Source: an uncultured SAR86 cluster bacterium
GTDB lineage: Bacteria; Pseudomonadota; Gammaproteobacteria; Magnimaribacterales; D2472
Reading direction: 5' to 3'
Length of the DNA stretch: 35,651 nucleotides
Assembly: GCA_902516285.1 (NCBI GenBank)
Contig: CABXXT010000001.1
Location: 99,655-135,305, forward strand
The position numbers and the translations under genes are program-made. The notes beneath the pieces are model-generated. The model was not told the origin of the DNA. It saw only the letters and a program-made list of their open reading frames with translations, and made no database searches. Positions 8,647 to 17,140 of the stretch are shown piece after piece; position 1 is the stretch's first letter; every line of letters begins with the position of its first letter.

Positions 8647-9945
8647 ATGAAATCATCACTAGATAAAATTTTTAAATTATCTGAGCATAATACGGACATA
8701 AAAACCGAATTATTAGCTGGTTTTACATCATTTGTAACAATGGCATATATTATCTTTGTAAATCCTCAGATCATGTCTTTAACCGGAATGGATCTAGGAG
8801 CTATTTTTGTTGGAACATGTCTTGCTGCAGCAATGGCATGTTTTATTATGGGTTTTTACTCTAATTGGCCAGTTGGCTTAGCTCCTGGAATGGGGCTAAA
8901 TGCCTTTTTCACATTTACAGTGGTTGGAGAAATGGGCTACTCGTGGGAAGTTGCACTCGGAGCAGTTTTTATTGCTGGAATTTTATTTTTTATCATGAGC
9001 ATTACAAAATTAAGAAGATGGATGCTAGATAGTATTCCTTTGAGTTTAAGAATTGCAATGGGTTGTGGTGTGGGACTTTTTATAGGTTTTATTGGTCTTA
9101 AGAGTGGTGGAATTGTCGTTTCAAATGATGCGACCTTTTTAAGTCTAGGTAATTTTGATAATACAGAAACACTTTTAGCTGCTATTGGATTTCTTTTGAT
9201 ATCAGTCCTAGCGATAAGAAAAATTACTGGTGCCATTATTATTGGAGTTTTAGTGATAACCTTTGCTTCTCTATTTTTAAACCTTGTTGAATTTAATGGA
9301 GTGGTTTCCTATCCACCAGAATTAAGTCCTACCTTGATGAAACTTGATATTATTGGTGCCCTAGATGTTGCAATGATAAGCATCATAATGTCTTTTCTTT
9401 TTGTAAATCTTTTTGATACTGCCGGAACTTTGTTAGGTGTAGCAACCAGAGCAAAAATCATTGATCAAAATGGTAACGCTAAAAATCTTGATAAAGCACT
9501 TTTAGCAGATAGTGGTTCAAGTATCTTTGGAACTTTTTTTGGTTGCTCACCTGTAACCAGTTATGTTGAAAGTTCAGCAGGCGTAGAAGCTGGGGGAAGA
9601 ACTGGTTTAACTGCAGTTACAGTTGGATTACTGTTTCTGCTAGCAATATTTTTTTCGCCCATTGCGATAATGGTTCCAGCTTATGCAACCTCAGGTGCTC
9701 TCATTTATGTTTCGATCCTAATGTTAAGTGGAATGGAAAAATTAGACTGGTCTGATTTTTCAGAACTTCTTCCAGCTTTAATAATTATAGTCATGATTCC
9801 TCTTACTTTTTCTATCGCAAATGGTATTGCCCTCGGTTTTATAGCATATGTAGTTTTAAAAATAGGAAAGGGTGATATTAACAAAATATCATCTGGAGCT
9901 TGGTTTTTAACTTTAATATTTTTATCTAAATTTATATTTCTATAA
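8647..9945 (+). CDS. NCS2 family purine permease, AzgA-like
   Basis: A 432-residue inner-membrane transporter of the nucleobase-cation symporter-2 superfamily, AzgA (adenine/guanine/hypoxanthine) branch. Hallmarks are AYIIFVNPQIMS near the N-terminus, the APGMGLNAFF motif near residue 79-89, and LFDTAGTLLGVATRA with SSAGVEAGGRTGL in the second half, all within about a dozen hydrophobic helices. The stop at 9945 is separated by two bases from the convergent GST gene's end. Together with the nearby phosphoribosyltransferase it suggests uptake and salvage of purine bases. Specificity within the family is inferred. Confidence 0.93.
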   Translation: MKSSLDKIFKLSEHNTDIKTELLAGFTSFVTMAYIIFVNPQIMSLTGMDLGAIFVGTCLAAAMACFIMGFYSNWPVGLAPGMGLNAFFTFTVVGEMGYSWEVALGAVFIAGILFFIMSITKLRRWMLDSIPLSLRIAMGCGVGLFIGFIGLKSGGIVVSNDATFLSLGNFDNTETLLAAIGFLLISVLAIRKITGAIIIGVLVITFASLFLNLVEFNGVVSYPPELSPTLMKLDIIGALDVAMISIIMSFLFVNLFDTAGTLLGVATRAKIIDQNGNAKNLDKALLADSGSSIFGTFFGCSPVTSYVESSAGVEAGGRTGLTAVTVGLLFLLAIFFSPIAIMVPAYATSGALIYVSILMLSGMEKLDWSDFSELLPALIIIVMIPLTFSIANGIALGFIAYVVLKIGKGDINKISSGAWFLTLIFLSKFIFL

Positions 9946-9947
9946 AA

Positions 9948-10808
9948 TTAAATACTAGCTATTTTAATCAAAGAGCTTGATCTAAAACTGTCATTTATCT
10001 TTGTAATTGTTCTAATTACCTTGAGAATCATTGGTTCTCTAACTTCATACTTAAATTCTTTTTTCATTATTAATTTTTTGTACCAAATATAAACATTTGG
10101 GTGAAGACGATCAAAAGGATAACCTGCTAAATATAATCTATGAGTATATATAAACCAAGCAACATCTAAGATTGAGATATCATCGCCTAGAAGATATTCA
10201 TTATTATTTAAGTTATTTTCAAAGGTATCGTATTTTTTTTTAAATTTTAATACTGAACTTTTTATGGAATCATTTGTTATTCCATTATTATTATTAAGAT
10301 TTTTATAAAAACTCAAGATCTTATTTTTATGGCTATCTTCTTTATTTAGGATGGTCCCTTTGTCATCCCTTAATTTATTAATTAGTTTGTTGCTTTTTTT
10401 CCTAAGATTATTTCCAAATAGAAATCGAAAACTTATATTTCTTATGTCGACATGCAAATTATCCTCTTCTTTTAACAAATTTGGTATATCGCTTTTAAAT
10501 TTGAGAGGAATAAGATTAGGTTGAGGAAACCTTTTCTCTAAATGTTGAATGATATCATTGCTTTCAATATGGACATGCCCATCATCAATTAATACTGGTA
10601 CTTGAGCTCTTGGATTGATTCCAAGAAACCAATCTGAATAATTTTCATTAGAGACTAAATTGATTGACTTTGATTTCCAGCTTATATTTTTAAGATTTAA
10701 AAATATTCTTGTTTTTTGAGAGCATGCAGAGTTTTGAAAATGTAACAAATGAAGACCTTTCCAATCTAAAACCTCTTTAGTTCTAATGTCATTATTATTT
10801 AGTTTCAT
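9948..10808 (-). CDS. Glutathione S-transferase family protein
   Basis: A 286-residue protein with an N-terminal thioredoxin-like domain: LLHFQNSACSQKTRIFLNLK (about residues 21-40) holds the SACS active-site region, followed by NPRAQVPVLIDDG with the cis-Pro, then ESNDIIQHLEKRFP, the glutathione-binding Glu-Ser step. The C-terminal helical domain includes LLGDDISILDVAWF, the typical N-capping box. It is longer than usual because of an extra Lys/Asn-rich stretch at about residues 110-180. The electrophile handled is unknown. It is 15 bases downstream of the MFS gene on the same strand. Confidence 0.88.
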   Translation of the reverse strand: MKLNNNDIRTKEVLDWKGLHLLHFQNSACSQKTRIFLNLKNISWKSKSINLVSNENYSDWFLGINPRAQVPVLIDDGHVHIESNDIIQHLEKRFPQPNLIPLKFKSDIPNLLKEEDNLHVDIRNISFRFLFGNNLRKKSNKLINKLRDDKGTILNKEDSHKNKILSFYKNLNNNNGITNDSIKSSVLKFKKKYDTFENNLNNNEYLLGDDISILDVAWFIYTHRLYLAGYPFDRLHPNVYIWYKKLIMKKEFKYEVREPMILKVIRTITKINDSFRSSSLIKIASI

Positions 10809-10823
10809 TTAAATAAAACAAAA

Positions 10824-12119
10824 TTAATCTCTGGCCAACTCCATATTTCTTTTTTCAGCTTGAGACCAGTCATTTGGCAGGACCTTAGATACAACAAAAA
10901 ATGCAATTATCGAAGGTATGAATACAAGTGTTACGACACTTAAAGAATAACGAATTGACTCAACATTTGTATATCCCTCTCCAAAAACATCCATCAACCA
11001 TCCAGCAAATGTTGGGCCTCCTCCCATCCCAATCATATTAAGAATGAAGAAGAACAATGCTGTAGACATTGCTCTCATATTGATAGGAGCCAAAGTTTGT
11101 GCAATAGCAAAACTGGGTCCTAGATAAAAGCCAATTAAAAGTAGAAAAACTGTGCCAAACATCAAATGAAGTTCAACACTAGGCACCCACCAACTTGCGA
11201 GAGAAACAGGGATTGCTAAAGATATTGCTATTGCTGGCAATAGACCATATGCCCTTATATCTTTACTACCCCATTTATCAGCTAACTTAGCTCCAAAAAA
11301 TGCTCCAGCAGCATATGTGGTTCCATTCATTATTCCCAAAATAATAACAAGCGTTTGGAAATCGAATGTGGGATCAAGAGCAATTAAGTATTTTGTTTGA
11401 AATGCTGCTTTTGCATAGGATACAAATGAAGCAAATGCTATTCCAAAGCACATTGCCCACCAAGCCGGTATTTTTAATAAACTTTTAACTGAATCAATAA
11501 AAGGTGGTTTCTCAAGTTGTGTTTCACTATCAAACTCCATCGAACCCCTAACAGGCTCCTTAAGAACAAGTTTTACAATTACAGCAAGTAAAATACCTGT
11601 TACTCCCAAAAAAATAAATATTTGTCGCCAGTCAACATCATCATTTGATGATCCCATTAAAGATGCTGTAACAAAATAAGCAGCCATAATTCCAAGCGGA
11701 ATCCCCATAGAGTAAAAACCAAGAGCACTTGCCCTCTCCTCTTTTGGGAACATATCAGATATTATCGAATGTGAAGGAGGACTTCCTCCAGCCTCTCCTA
11801 TCCCAACTCCCATTCTTGCAAGTCCTATTTGAATAAAATTATTTGCTAAACCTGTTAGTGCTGTAAAAGCACTCCATGTTGCTAAAGAAATAGATAAAAT
11901 GTTTACCCTGCTGTATCTGTCTGCAAGCCATGCAATTGGTATAGCAACAGTTGTATAAAAAACTGCAAAGGCAAGACCAATTAATAAGCCAAGCTGTGTA
12001 TTAGTTAAATCAAGATCTTCTTGAATAAATGGAGCTAATATCCCAAGGATTTGTCTATCAATAAAGTTAAACCCATAAACAATTGTTAATAGTATTAATG
12101 CAAAAGTACGGTATTTCAT
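10824..12119 (-). CDS. MFS transporter, Spinster-like
   Basis: A 431-residue major facilitator with 12 predicted membrane helices. The opening YGFNFIDRQILGILAPFIQEDLDLT and the loop AWLADRYSRVNIL (motif A variant) are typical of the Spinster/sphingolipid-transporter-like bacterial branch, as is RMGVGIGEAGGSPPSHSIISD. The substrate is not predictable; bacterial members export or import hydrophobic organic acids and lipids. It probably forms a transcript with the GST-like gene 15 bases downstream. A 16-base perfect palindrome lies just upstream at 12139-12154. Confidence 0.9.
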   Translation of the reverse strand: MKYRTFALILLTIVYGFNFIDRQILGILAPFIQEDLDLTNTQLGLLIGLAFAVFYTTVAIPIAWLADRYSRVNILSISLATWSAFTALTGLANNFIQIGLARMGVGIGEAGGSPPSHSIISDMFPKEERASALGFYSMGIPLGIMAAYFVTASLMGSSNDDVDWRQIFIFLGVTGILLAVIVKLVLKEPVRGSMEFDSETQLEKPPFIDSVKSLLKIPAWWAMCFGIAFASFVSYAKAAFQTKYLIALDPTFDFQTLVIILGIMNGTTYAAGAFFGAKLADKWGSKDIRAYGLLPAIAISLAIPVSLASWWVPSVELHLMFGTVFLLLIGFYLGPSFAIAQTLAPINMRAMSTALFFFILNMIGMGGGPTFAGWLMDVFGEGYTNVESIRYSLSVVTLVFIPSIIAFFVVSKVLPNDWSQAEKRNMELARD

Positions 12120-12138
12120 TTAATATAAAATTATATCA

Positions 12139-12154
12139 GGAATAAATTTATTCC
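12139..12154. promoter_or_regulatory. Perfect 16-base palindrome upstream of the MFS gene
   Basis: GGAATAAATTTATTCC is its own reverse complement and lies 20 bases upstream of the MFS start, a suitable place for an operator. There is no regulator gene beside it and the sequence is AT-rich, so chance is a real alternative. Confidence 0.3.
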
Positions 12155-12176
12155 AAGTCAATGTTCTCTCCCTATT

Positions 12177-12590
12177 CTATCTATTATACGCTGGTAGCGT
12201 TACAGTGTATGCCCAATAGAAAAATAAAAATTGCAGTGATAAACGAAAATACAGAAGACTAATTGAGTATTCTGGAAATAACTCTGAATTTAAAGCCATA
12301 TAAATATTTGCTGGATATACTGAAATTAATAATGCTATTAATCCCCATGCAGCAAATTTTCGAAGTCTTGCAACTAGAACGCCGAATCCTCCAAGAATTT
12401 CAAAGAGACCACTTATATATACAGCCTCATGATGCAATGGGAATGATTCAGGCATGATAGATAGGTAAAATTCAGGATTAACAAAATGATCAATACCAAA
12501 ATATATAAAAAAAACAGCCAATCCTAAGATGACCAATTTTTTTTTAATGCCTTTAGGTAGATTAAAAATTTTTAAAAAATTGTTCATCAT
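12177..12590 (-). CDS. DoxX family membrane protein
   Basis: A 137-residue protein with four hydrophobic segments. The pattern of FFIYFGIDHFVNPEFYLSIMP followed by a second helix with YISGLFEILGGFGVLVARLRKFAAWGLI is characteristic of DoxX/DoxD-like small inner-membrane proteins, split across residues about 28-90. Members are linked to terminal oxidases or thiol and oxidative stress; function here is undefined. It is on the same strand as the MFS and GST genes, 57 bases ahead of the MFS start. Confidence 0.85.
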   Translation of the reverse strand: MMNNFLKIFNLPKGIKKKLVILGLAVFFIYFGIDHFVNPEFYLSIMPESFPLHHEAVYISGLFEILGGFGVLVARLRKFAAWGLIALLISVYPANIYMALNSELFPEYSISLLYFRLSLQFLFFYWAYTVTLPAYNR

Positions 12591-12670
12591 TTTTAGTAAA
12601 AAAATATTATTGCTGAATTTAAATGGAATAAGCGTTCAAAAGAACAATTTTTACTTTTAAAAGAACAGCA

Positions 12671-13741
12671 CTATTTTTTTGAGATTTTTATTAAAGCATT
12701 CCCTAAATTGGCAACGTAAAATGGTTGTGAATCATCTCCTATTATCAATCCAGTAAGTAAACCTGGCATTTCTCCAGTCAATTCGGGTGTAAGTAACTGT
12801 GTAAAGCCATTCCCCGTCTCCATAAGTCTTATGCCTTCTTCCATATTTTCAAGACCGATTTGCGTTTGCGCATCAAATACAACATAGGATTCACCATTTA
12901 CTGGATTAATTGAGTAAATTTGGTTTGATAAGGGAGATGCAACCCATAACTGACCTTCGCTACTAAGCTCCATATTGTCAGGAGTTGGCATAATTACTAA
13001 GGTAGTTTGGTTTGAGAGAGAGCCAGTAGATAAATCTAAATCAAAAGCTAAAATCCTATTTTTCATCATCTCAGAGAGGTAGAGCTTACTCCTATCTTCA
13101 TCTATATAAAATCCATTAGCAAAATATAGGTTTCCCAGTATTAGTTCAGGCTTGGAAATAGAGCCATCTTCAGAAATGGGAAGTCTATATAATGCACCAT
13201 CCGGAATCGCTTTATCTAATGCTCCAAATAATCTCTCTTCATTTTGGTTTTCAGTTGACTGAGTAAACCAAAGAGATCCTGTTGAATCTTCTCTTGCAGT
13301 ATTTGCCCCATATTTATGGGTATATATTATTTCACTAGAATTGTTTTGTATTGATGTCTTATAAATCTTTCCATTAAAAACATCAGCAGTAATAATATAT
13401 TGCTTATCAGGAGTGAGATGAACTCCATTAGGACCAGATTCAACTTTAGGCGGATTATGTTCGTAATCCAATGCTTCAAAATTCCCGAAAGGAGAGACCT
13501 CTCCAGAAAGATTAATTTTGGCTAAACCGTATCTTTGATCAGCAACTATTAAAGTTCCATCTTCAAGCATTACACCATCTTCTGGTCTCGCAAGTTTTCC
13601 ACCCTCTGGATATTCTGCTCCTTCAGATAAATCCCATGAGATTTTGTTGAATGAATTATCTTCAACAGAACAAGAAATAATTAAAAAAAGAAAAAAAGGT
13701 GAAAGGACTTTTTTAAAATTTAATAAAAGTTGTGAAATCAT
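12671..13741 (-). CDS. SMP-30/gluconolactonase-like lipoprotein
   Basis: A 356-residue protein with a lipoprotein signal: hydrophobic core then IISC with the lipidated Cys at residue 24. The mature part has repeated beta-propeller blades, including RPEDGVMLEDGTLIVADQ, ESGPNGVHLTPDKQYIITAD and FANGFYIDEDRSKLYLSE, resembling the SMP-30/strictosidine-synthase-like six-bladed lactonase family. It probably acts as a periplasmic or outer-membrane-anchored lactonase or esterase, substrate unknown. The ATG has GGAGA nearby (13745-13749 on the opposite strand), a reasonable SD. It is the first gene beyond the outermost guaA-like repeat at 13798, so it is likely the ancestral chromosomal neighbour (inference). 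Confidence 0.85.
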   Translation of the reverse strand: MISQLLLNFKKVLSPFFLFLIISCSVEDNSFNKISWDLSEGAEYPEGGKLARPEDGVMLEDGTLIVADQRYGLAKINLSGEVSPFGNFEALDYEHNPPKVESGPNGVHLTPDKQYIITADVFNGKIYKTSIQNNSSEIIYTHKYGANTAREDSTGSLWFTQSTENQNEERLFGALDKAIPDGALYRLPISEDGSISKPELILGNLYFANGFYIDEDRSKLYLSEMMKNRILAFDLDLSTGSLSNQTTLVIMPTPDNMELSSEGQLWVASPLSNQIYSINPVNGESYVVFDAQTQIGLENMEEGIRLMETGNGFTQLLTPELTGEMPGLLTGLIIGDDSQPFYVANLGNALIKISKK

Positions 13742-13797
13742 GATATCTCCTTGAAAATTGATTGTTTAATTAAATCAGGTTCTTGAGTTTCTCTTTT

Positions 13798-13834
13798 CAT
13801 ATCCACTCAATAAACTTTAAACTTTGTAACCCAT
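13798..13834 (+). repeat. att-like guaA core, outermost and most diverged copy
   Basis: CATATCCACTCAATA (13798-13812) matches the 20029 copy at 12 of 14 positions from 13799. ACCC begins at 13829, 30 bases after the repeat start, as in two other copies. Over 36 bases it matches the 15155 copy at 21 positions, so it is probably the oldest junction. Confidence 0.6.
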
Positions 13835-13863
13835 CCAATTCTGAGTTCTAATTGTGGAGCCTA

Positions 13864-13880
13864 ATATTTGTGTCATACGA
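13864..13880 (+). repeat. Arm motif copy (right half)
   Basis: ATTTGTGTCATACGA (13866-13880) is identical to the same 15 bases of the arm at 18123-18146. The left GTGTCA of the full arm is missing here. It lies 30 bases from the stop of the MFS gene. Confidence 0.65.
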
Positions 13881-13909
13881 TATGATTTTATAGCCACTGC
13901 GAAGACAGA

Positions 13910-15145
13910 TCAAATTTTTTCAGGCTCTTGAATTTGGCTTGCCAATATTACTGCGATTAGAGCAAAACATCCCATAATATTAAAAGCTACAAAGTAAGTA
14001 TCTTGAAAACCAATTAGAATACTTGTTATCAAAACTCCAATTGGTTGAAGCGGTGAAATAATCGGAGATGATATGCCTCTGGTTTTACCAAGATTATGTG
14101 CTCCAAAAGTTTTTAGAAAACTCGCAGTCATAAGAGGCATTGCTCCTCCAAAACCCAAACCAAATATGAATGCACTTAAAAGGAATATGCTTGTCTCACT
14201 GAAATAAGTTATTCCAAAGATACCAATTGCTTGAAGGAACATCGCTATCATTGAAGGATATGCAGCTTTCATAATATCAATGAGATATCCAAATGTTATT
14301 TTTCCTAAAACTCCACCAAAGGCAGATAATGCATAAGCAAAAACATATTGTTTGACTGGTAGACCTAAAAGATTCCAAGTTTCATCTAACCCCATCTTGC
14401 TTGCATGTATTGGTAAAAAGGTAAGTACGCCCATCATGGAGAGAAATTGAAATGCAAATGCAAAAGAAATTATCCAAAAAACTTTTTTTGATAAAAGATC
14501 TTTTGCAGTCATCTCCTGAGGTAAAGATTCTTCTTCATTATCTTTTTCAATACCATCTTTAACTTGGTTGACGGTCTTTGGGTTATCAATCACAGTAAAA
14601 AAAATAAGAGGCAAAATAATGAAAAGAATTACAGAAGCAAAAATTACATAAACGTTTCTCCATCCCACTAAGTCAAGAAGAGGATCAACAACCAAAGGAA
14701 GTACAACTCCTGAAAAGGAAATACCCACCGCTGAAATACCTAACGCTCTTCCAGCATTTTTATCAAACCAATTTGAAATTAATTTAGACACAGCTAAATT
14801 TCCCATCATAATAGATCCAAGAGCAAGAATGGTTAAATAAATCGTTAGAAGCGACCAATAAGAATTTATGAAGCTTAATAAGAAAAGTCCTGCAGCATAA
14901 ATTATAGCTCCGATCATCATAAAGTTTTTGACAGAGTACTTATCAAGGGCGCGACCTATAAGAATTGCCAAAATTGCAACAGGTATAAAATAGAGTGCGG
15001 TAATCATTCCAAGTTGACTTTCAGTCATGCCAAGCTCTGATATCAGATAAGGCCAGAAGATAGGGAAGCTATAAAAAAGGAAACCAATAACAGTGAATTC
15101 AACAGCAAGACCGGTAAATACCATTCTCCAACCAAAAAACTTCAT
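13910..15145 (-). CDS. MFS transporter (monocarboxylate/OFA-like), sole cargo of its cassette
   Basis: A 411-residue 12-helix major facilitator. FFGWRMVFTGLAVEFTVIG at the start, the loop GRALDKYSVKNFMMIG, SKLISNWFDKNAGRALG and GKITFGYLID in the second half fit the oxalate/formate antiporter-monocarboxylate type family. A charged loop with EKDNEEESLPQEM at about residues 195-210 links the two halves. The substrate is unknown. It is the only gene between the repeats at 13798 and 15155; its start lies only 9 bases from the 15155 core, leaving no room for its own promoter inside the cassette, so it may be read from upstream DNA. Confidence 0.9.
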   Translation of the reverse strand: MKFFGWRMVFTGLAVEFTVIGFLFYSFPIFWPYLISELGMTESQLGMITALYFIPVAILAILIGRALDKYSVKNFMMIGAIIYAAGLFLLSFINSYWSLLTIYLTILALGSIMMGNLAVSKLISNWFDKNAGRALGISAVGISFSGVVLPLVVDPLLDLVGWRNVYVIFASVILFIILPLIFFTVIDNPKTVNQVKDGIEKDNEEESLPQEMTAKDLLSKKVFWIISFAFAFQFLSMMGVLTFLPIHASKMGLDETWNLLGLPVKQYVFAYALSAFGGVLGKITFGYLIDIMKAAYPSMIAMFLQAIGIFGITYFSETSIFLLSAFIFGLGFGGAMPLMTASFLKTFGAHNLGKTRGISSPIISPLQPIGVLITSILIGFQDTYFVAFNIMGCFALIAVILASQIQEPEKI

Positions 15146-15154
15146 CTTTTATTT

Positions 15155-15190
15155 ATTCCCACTCTATAGAAGAGTGCCTCTGCAACCCTA
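15155..15190 (+). repeat. att-like guaA core copy with inverted core
   Basis: The first 13 bases (ATTCCCACTCTAT) are identical to the end of guaA at 22910-22922. Within it CACTCT-ATAGA-AGAGTG (15161-15177) is a perfect inverted repeat around 5 bases, the layout of a tyrosine-recombinase core. Over 36 bases it matches the 18065 copy at 30 positions, including the terminal ACCCTA. Confidence 0.75.
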
Positions 15191-15201
15191 TATTTAAAAA
15201 G

Positions 15202-15225
15202 GTGTGTCACATTTGTATCATACGA
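15202..15225 (+). repeat. Arm motif copy
   Basis: The 24-base element begins GTGTGTCACATTTG and ends ATCATACGA; it is identical to 18123-18146 except for one base. It holds GTGTCA and GTATCA 11 bases apart, one helical turn, like paired integrase arm sites. Confidence 0.7.
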
Positions 15226-15319
15226 CGATTTAAGCATTTCTTTTCATCTCCAATAACAGAAACATACTTTCAAGCTATTTATATGACATCTAAAAATTCT
15301 TAAATGCTTATGAATCCAA

Positions 15320-16042
15320 TTAAGTTCTTACAAAAAAAGCATCAAATTGTAGAAGCTGTCCAGTTATGGGATTTGAAAACCCAGTTTCCAAGTCATAAAG
15401 TTCAAATCCATTTTCTTTAAAAAAGTTAAAATAATGCTCAAACGTTTTGTCGCCCTCATACAATGAAACTAATGAACATTCTAATTTAACTGCATAAACC
15501 TTGCTCAGACTAAAAATCATCCCCATCAAAACCTGATCTTCATAGCCTTGAACATCAATTTTTAAAAGGCATTTATCATTTGCATTAAAATAATCATCGA
15601 AAATATTATCTACAGTAATAAGTTTTACGTTTTCAGAACCAATATAATTTGCTTCAGGAGCACATTCTTCATGAGTATCTTTCATTGACAAGATTGAGGA
15701 GCTAGCAGCGTCATTACCAGCTATGTTAATTACTGTTTCACTACATTTCTCGCCAACTGCTGTTCGCTCATGAATTGTCCAATTTGTATAGCTTTTTGCA
15801 TTTTTAAGTAATTTAGTATGAGCGCTATTTGTGGGTTCAAAGCTTACAATTTTTCCAGAGTAATTATGTTCTAAAAGTGAAGTTGCGAACTGTCCTTTAT
15901 TGGCGCCTATATCAAATACAAGATTTATTCCTAAACTTTCAACTGCTTTGACGTATCGTGGTCTAGATCTATCATAGAAACTCAGCTTTAGATTAAATAA
16001 CTTTAAGAACCATATAACTAATTTCTTAATTAGTACTTTCAT
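15320..16042 (-). CDS. FkbM family methyltransferase (1 of 3)
   Basis: A 240-residue SAM-dependent methyltransferase. DIGANKGQ (residues 44-51) is the SAM-binding motif I, followed by FEP at 68-70, which contacts the ribose, and KIDVQGYE at 161-168, the FkbM-domain signature. A hydrophobic, basic N-terminus (first 20 residues) could associate with membrane. FkbM-type enzymes O-methylate sugars and other hydroxyls, often in surface polysaccharide loci. It is separated from the next methyltransferase by 318 empty bases, unlike the tight 18-base gap between the other two. The stop is 95 bases from the arm at 15202-15225. Confidence 0.9.
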   Translation of the reverse strand: MKVLIKKLVIWFLKLFNLKLSFYDRSRPRYVKAVESLGINLVFDIGANKGQFATSLLEHNYSGKIVSFEPTNSAHTKLLKNAKSYTNWTIHERTAVGEKCSETVINIAGNDAASSSILSMKDTHEECAPEANYIGSENVKLITVDNIFDDYFNANDKCLLKIDVQGYEDQVLMGMIFSLSKVYAVKLECSLVSLYEGDKTFEHYFNFFKENGFELYDLETGFSNPITGQLLQFDAFFVRT

Positions 16043-16360
16043 AAAAACGTATAATTATCCCCATTATTAAGACTTTGACTGAACTAAATTTACATTATTA
16101 AATGCAAACATTATAACCCTATTAATAAACTAAATGCCTTATAAATTATTTCTACTCAATAATCATATTTTGAAAACATGTTTAACAGAGTTCTTTTCAA
16201 AGTAAATATTTAATTACTTCACTATTACAACATTTGCTATACGTTTCTTTGCATATATTTATATAAATATTCTTGTGGAACCATTATTTTAGTATTTCTT
16301 ATCTTCACTATGACATTAAATTATAAACAATGCTTAAGCTCAAACTTTAAATAAAAAAGA
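16043..16360. other. Gene-free stretch between methyltransferase genes
   Basis: No open frame of note, RNA gene or terminator is visible in these 318 very AT-rich bases. It contains an AT-only 16-base palindrome (16255-16270) and a weak resemblance to the repeat core (CTACTCAATAAT near 16149), neither strong enough to call. It must supply the promoter for the 15320-16042 gene if that gene is transcribed independently. Confidence 0.6.
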
Positions 16361-17122
16361 TTATTCATTTACTACAAGTTTATAATCAGGATAATTTTTG
16401 TTATTAGGCATATCTAACTCATGAGGTAATTTAAAGTCGTAAGAAACATCACTGTATTTGGAAAAGGTTAGTTCTAATACTAAAGGCAAATCATCATCTT
16501 CTCTAATTGGTGAAAAATTATTGGCATGAACATGTACTAAATTTAAAGTAAATTGATTTATAAACTCTTCAATTTCTTTAAGATGTATATCGACATCATG
16601 CAATTCAATTACCATGCCAGTAATTCTATCTTCACATGCAATAATGTCATTTAAAAAACGGTATTCAGAACCTTCTATATCAATTTTAAAAAAAATATTT
16701 TTACTTTCTGTTACTTTTAACACACTCATAAATGTACAGTGTTGACTGCTTTCAGTATTTAAGCCTACAAATTTTTGGATATGATGAACGTTGGGTTGTG
16801 AGAAAAATTTATTATATTTTACAAGCACAGTAATCCAGTGCACAAAAATTTTCAAATTATCAATCCTTATTAAAGATTTAATAAGTTTTTTGAAAAAATA
16901 TTTTTTGCTCACACTCGCATCATATGCATATACACATACTTTTTTACAACTTAAGAAATCTTCTTCGAAACTCCAATCATCATTTATACCTAAACCTATG
17001 AGTATTTCTGATTTTTCGATGTCGGATTGCGAAACGAGATAACCGCCATCATATTTTTTTCCAATCCTCACTAAATCCGTTGCTTGCTCTACTGAAAAAA
17101 AATTTGGTAAGTGTGCTTTCAT
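16361..17122 (-). CDS. FkbM-like methyltransferase (2 of 3), divergent
   Basis: A 253-residue protein with LIGLGINDDWSFE at about residues 41-53, taking the place of motif I, and FKIDIEGSEYRFL at 145-157, the FkbM-type signature, then VIELHDVD and VHVHANNFSP. A basic, hydrophobic insert at about 70-105 separates the first two. The pattern fits the more divergent FkbM/Methyltransf_21 group seen in glycan loci; its acceptor is unknown. It is 18 bases downstream of the third methyltransferase and likely co-transcribed with it. Confidence 0.8.
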   Translation of the reverse strand: MKAHLPNFFSVEQATDLVRIGKKYDGGYLVSQSDIEKSEILIGLGINDDWSFEEDFLSCKKVCVYAYDASVSKKYFFKKLIKSLIRIDNLKIFVHWITVLVKYNKFFSQPNVHHIQKFVGLNTESSQHCTFMSVLKVTESKNIFFKIDIEGSEYRFLNDIIACEDRITGMVIELHDVDIHLKEIEEFINQFTLNLVHVHANNFSPIREDDDLPLVLELTFSKYSDVSYDFKLPHELDMPNNKNYPDYKLVVNE

Positions 17123-17140
17123 AACTTTCTATACTTTAAA

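Noticed and set aside
16147-16165. A sixth repeat core (CTACTCAATAAT) in the empty stretch between methyltransferase genes
   Set aside because: Only part of the core matches, and neither ACCC at +30 nor an arm follows; the AACCCTATT nearby lies on the wrong side.
16255-16270. Perfect AT-only palindrome in the gene-free stretch
   Set aside because: Such palindromes are expected in DNA this AT-rich, and it has no promoter or terminator context.
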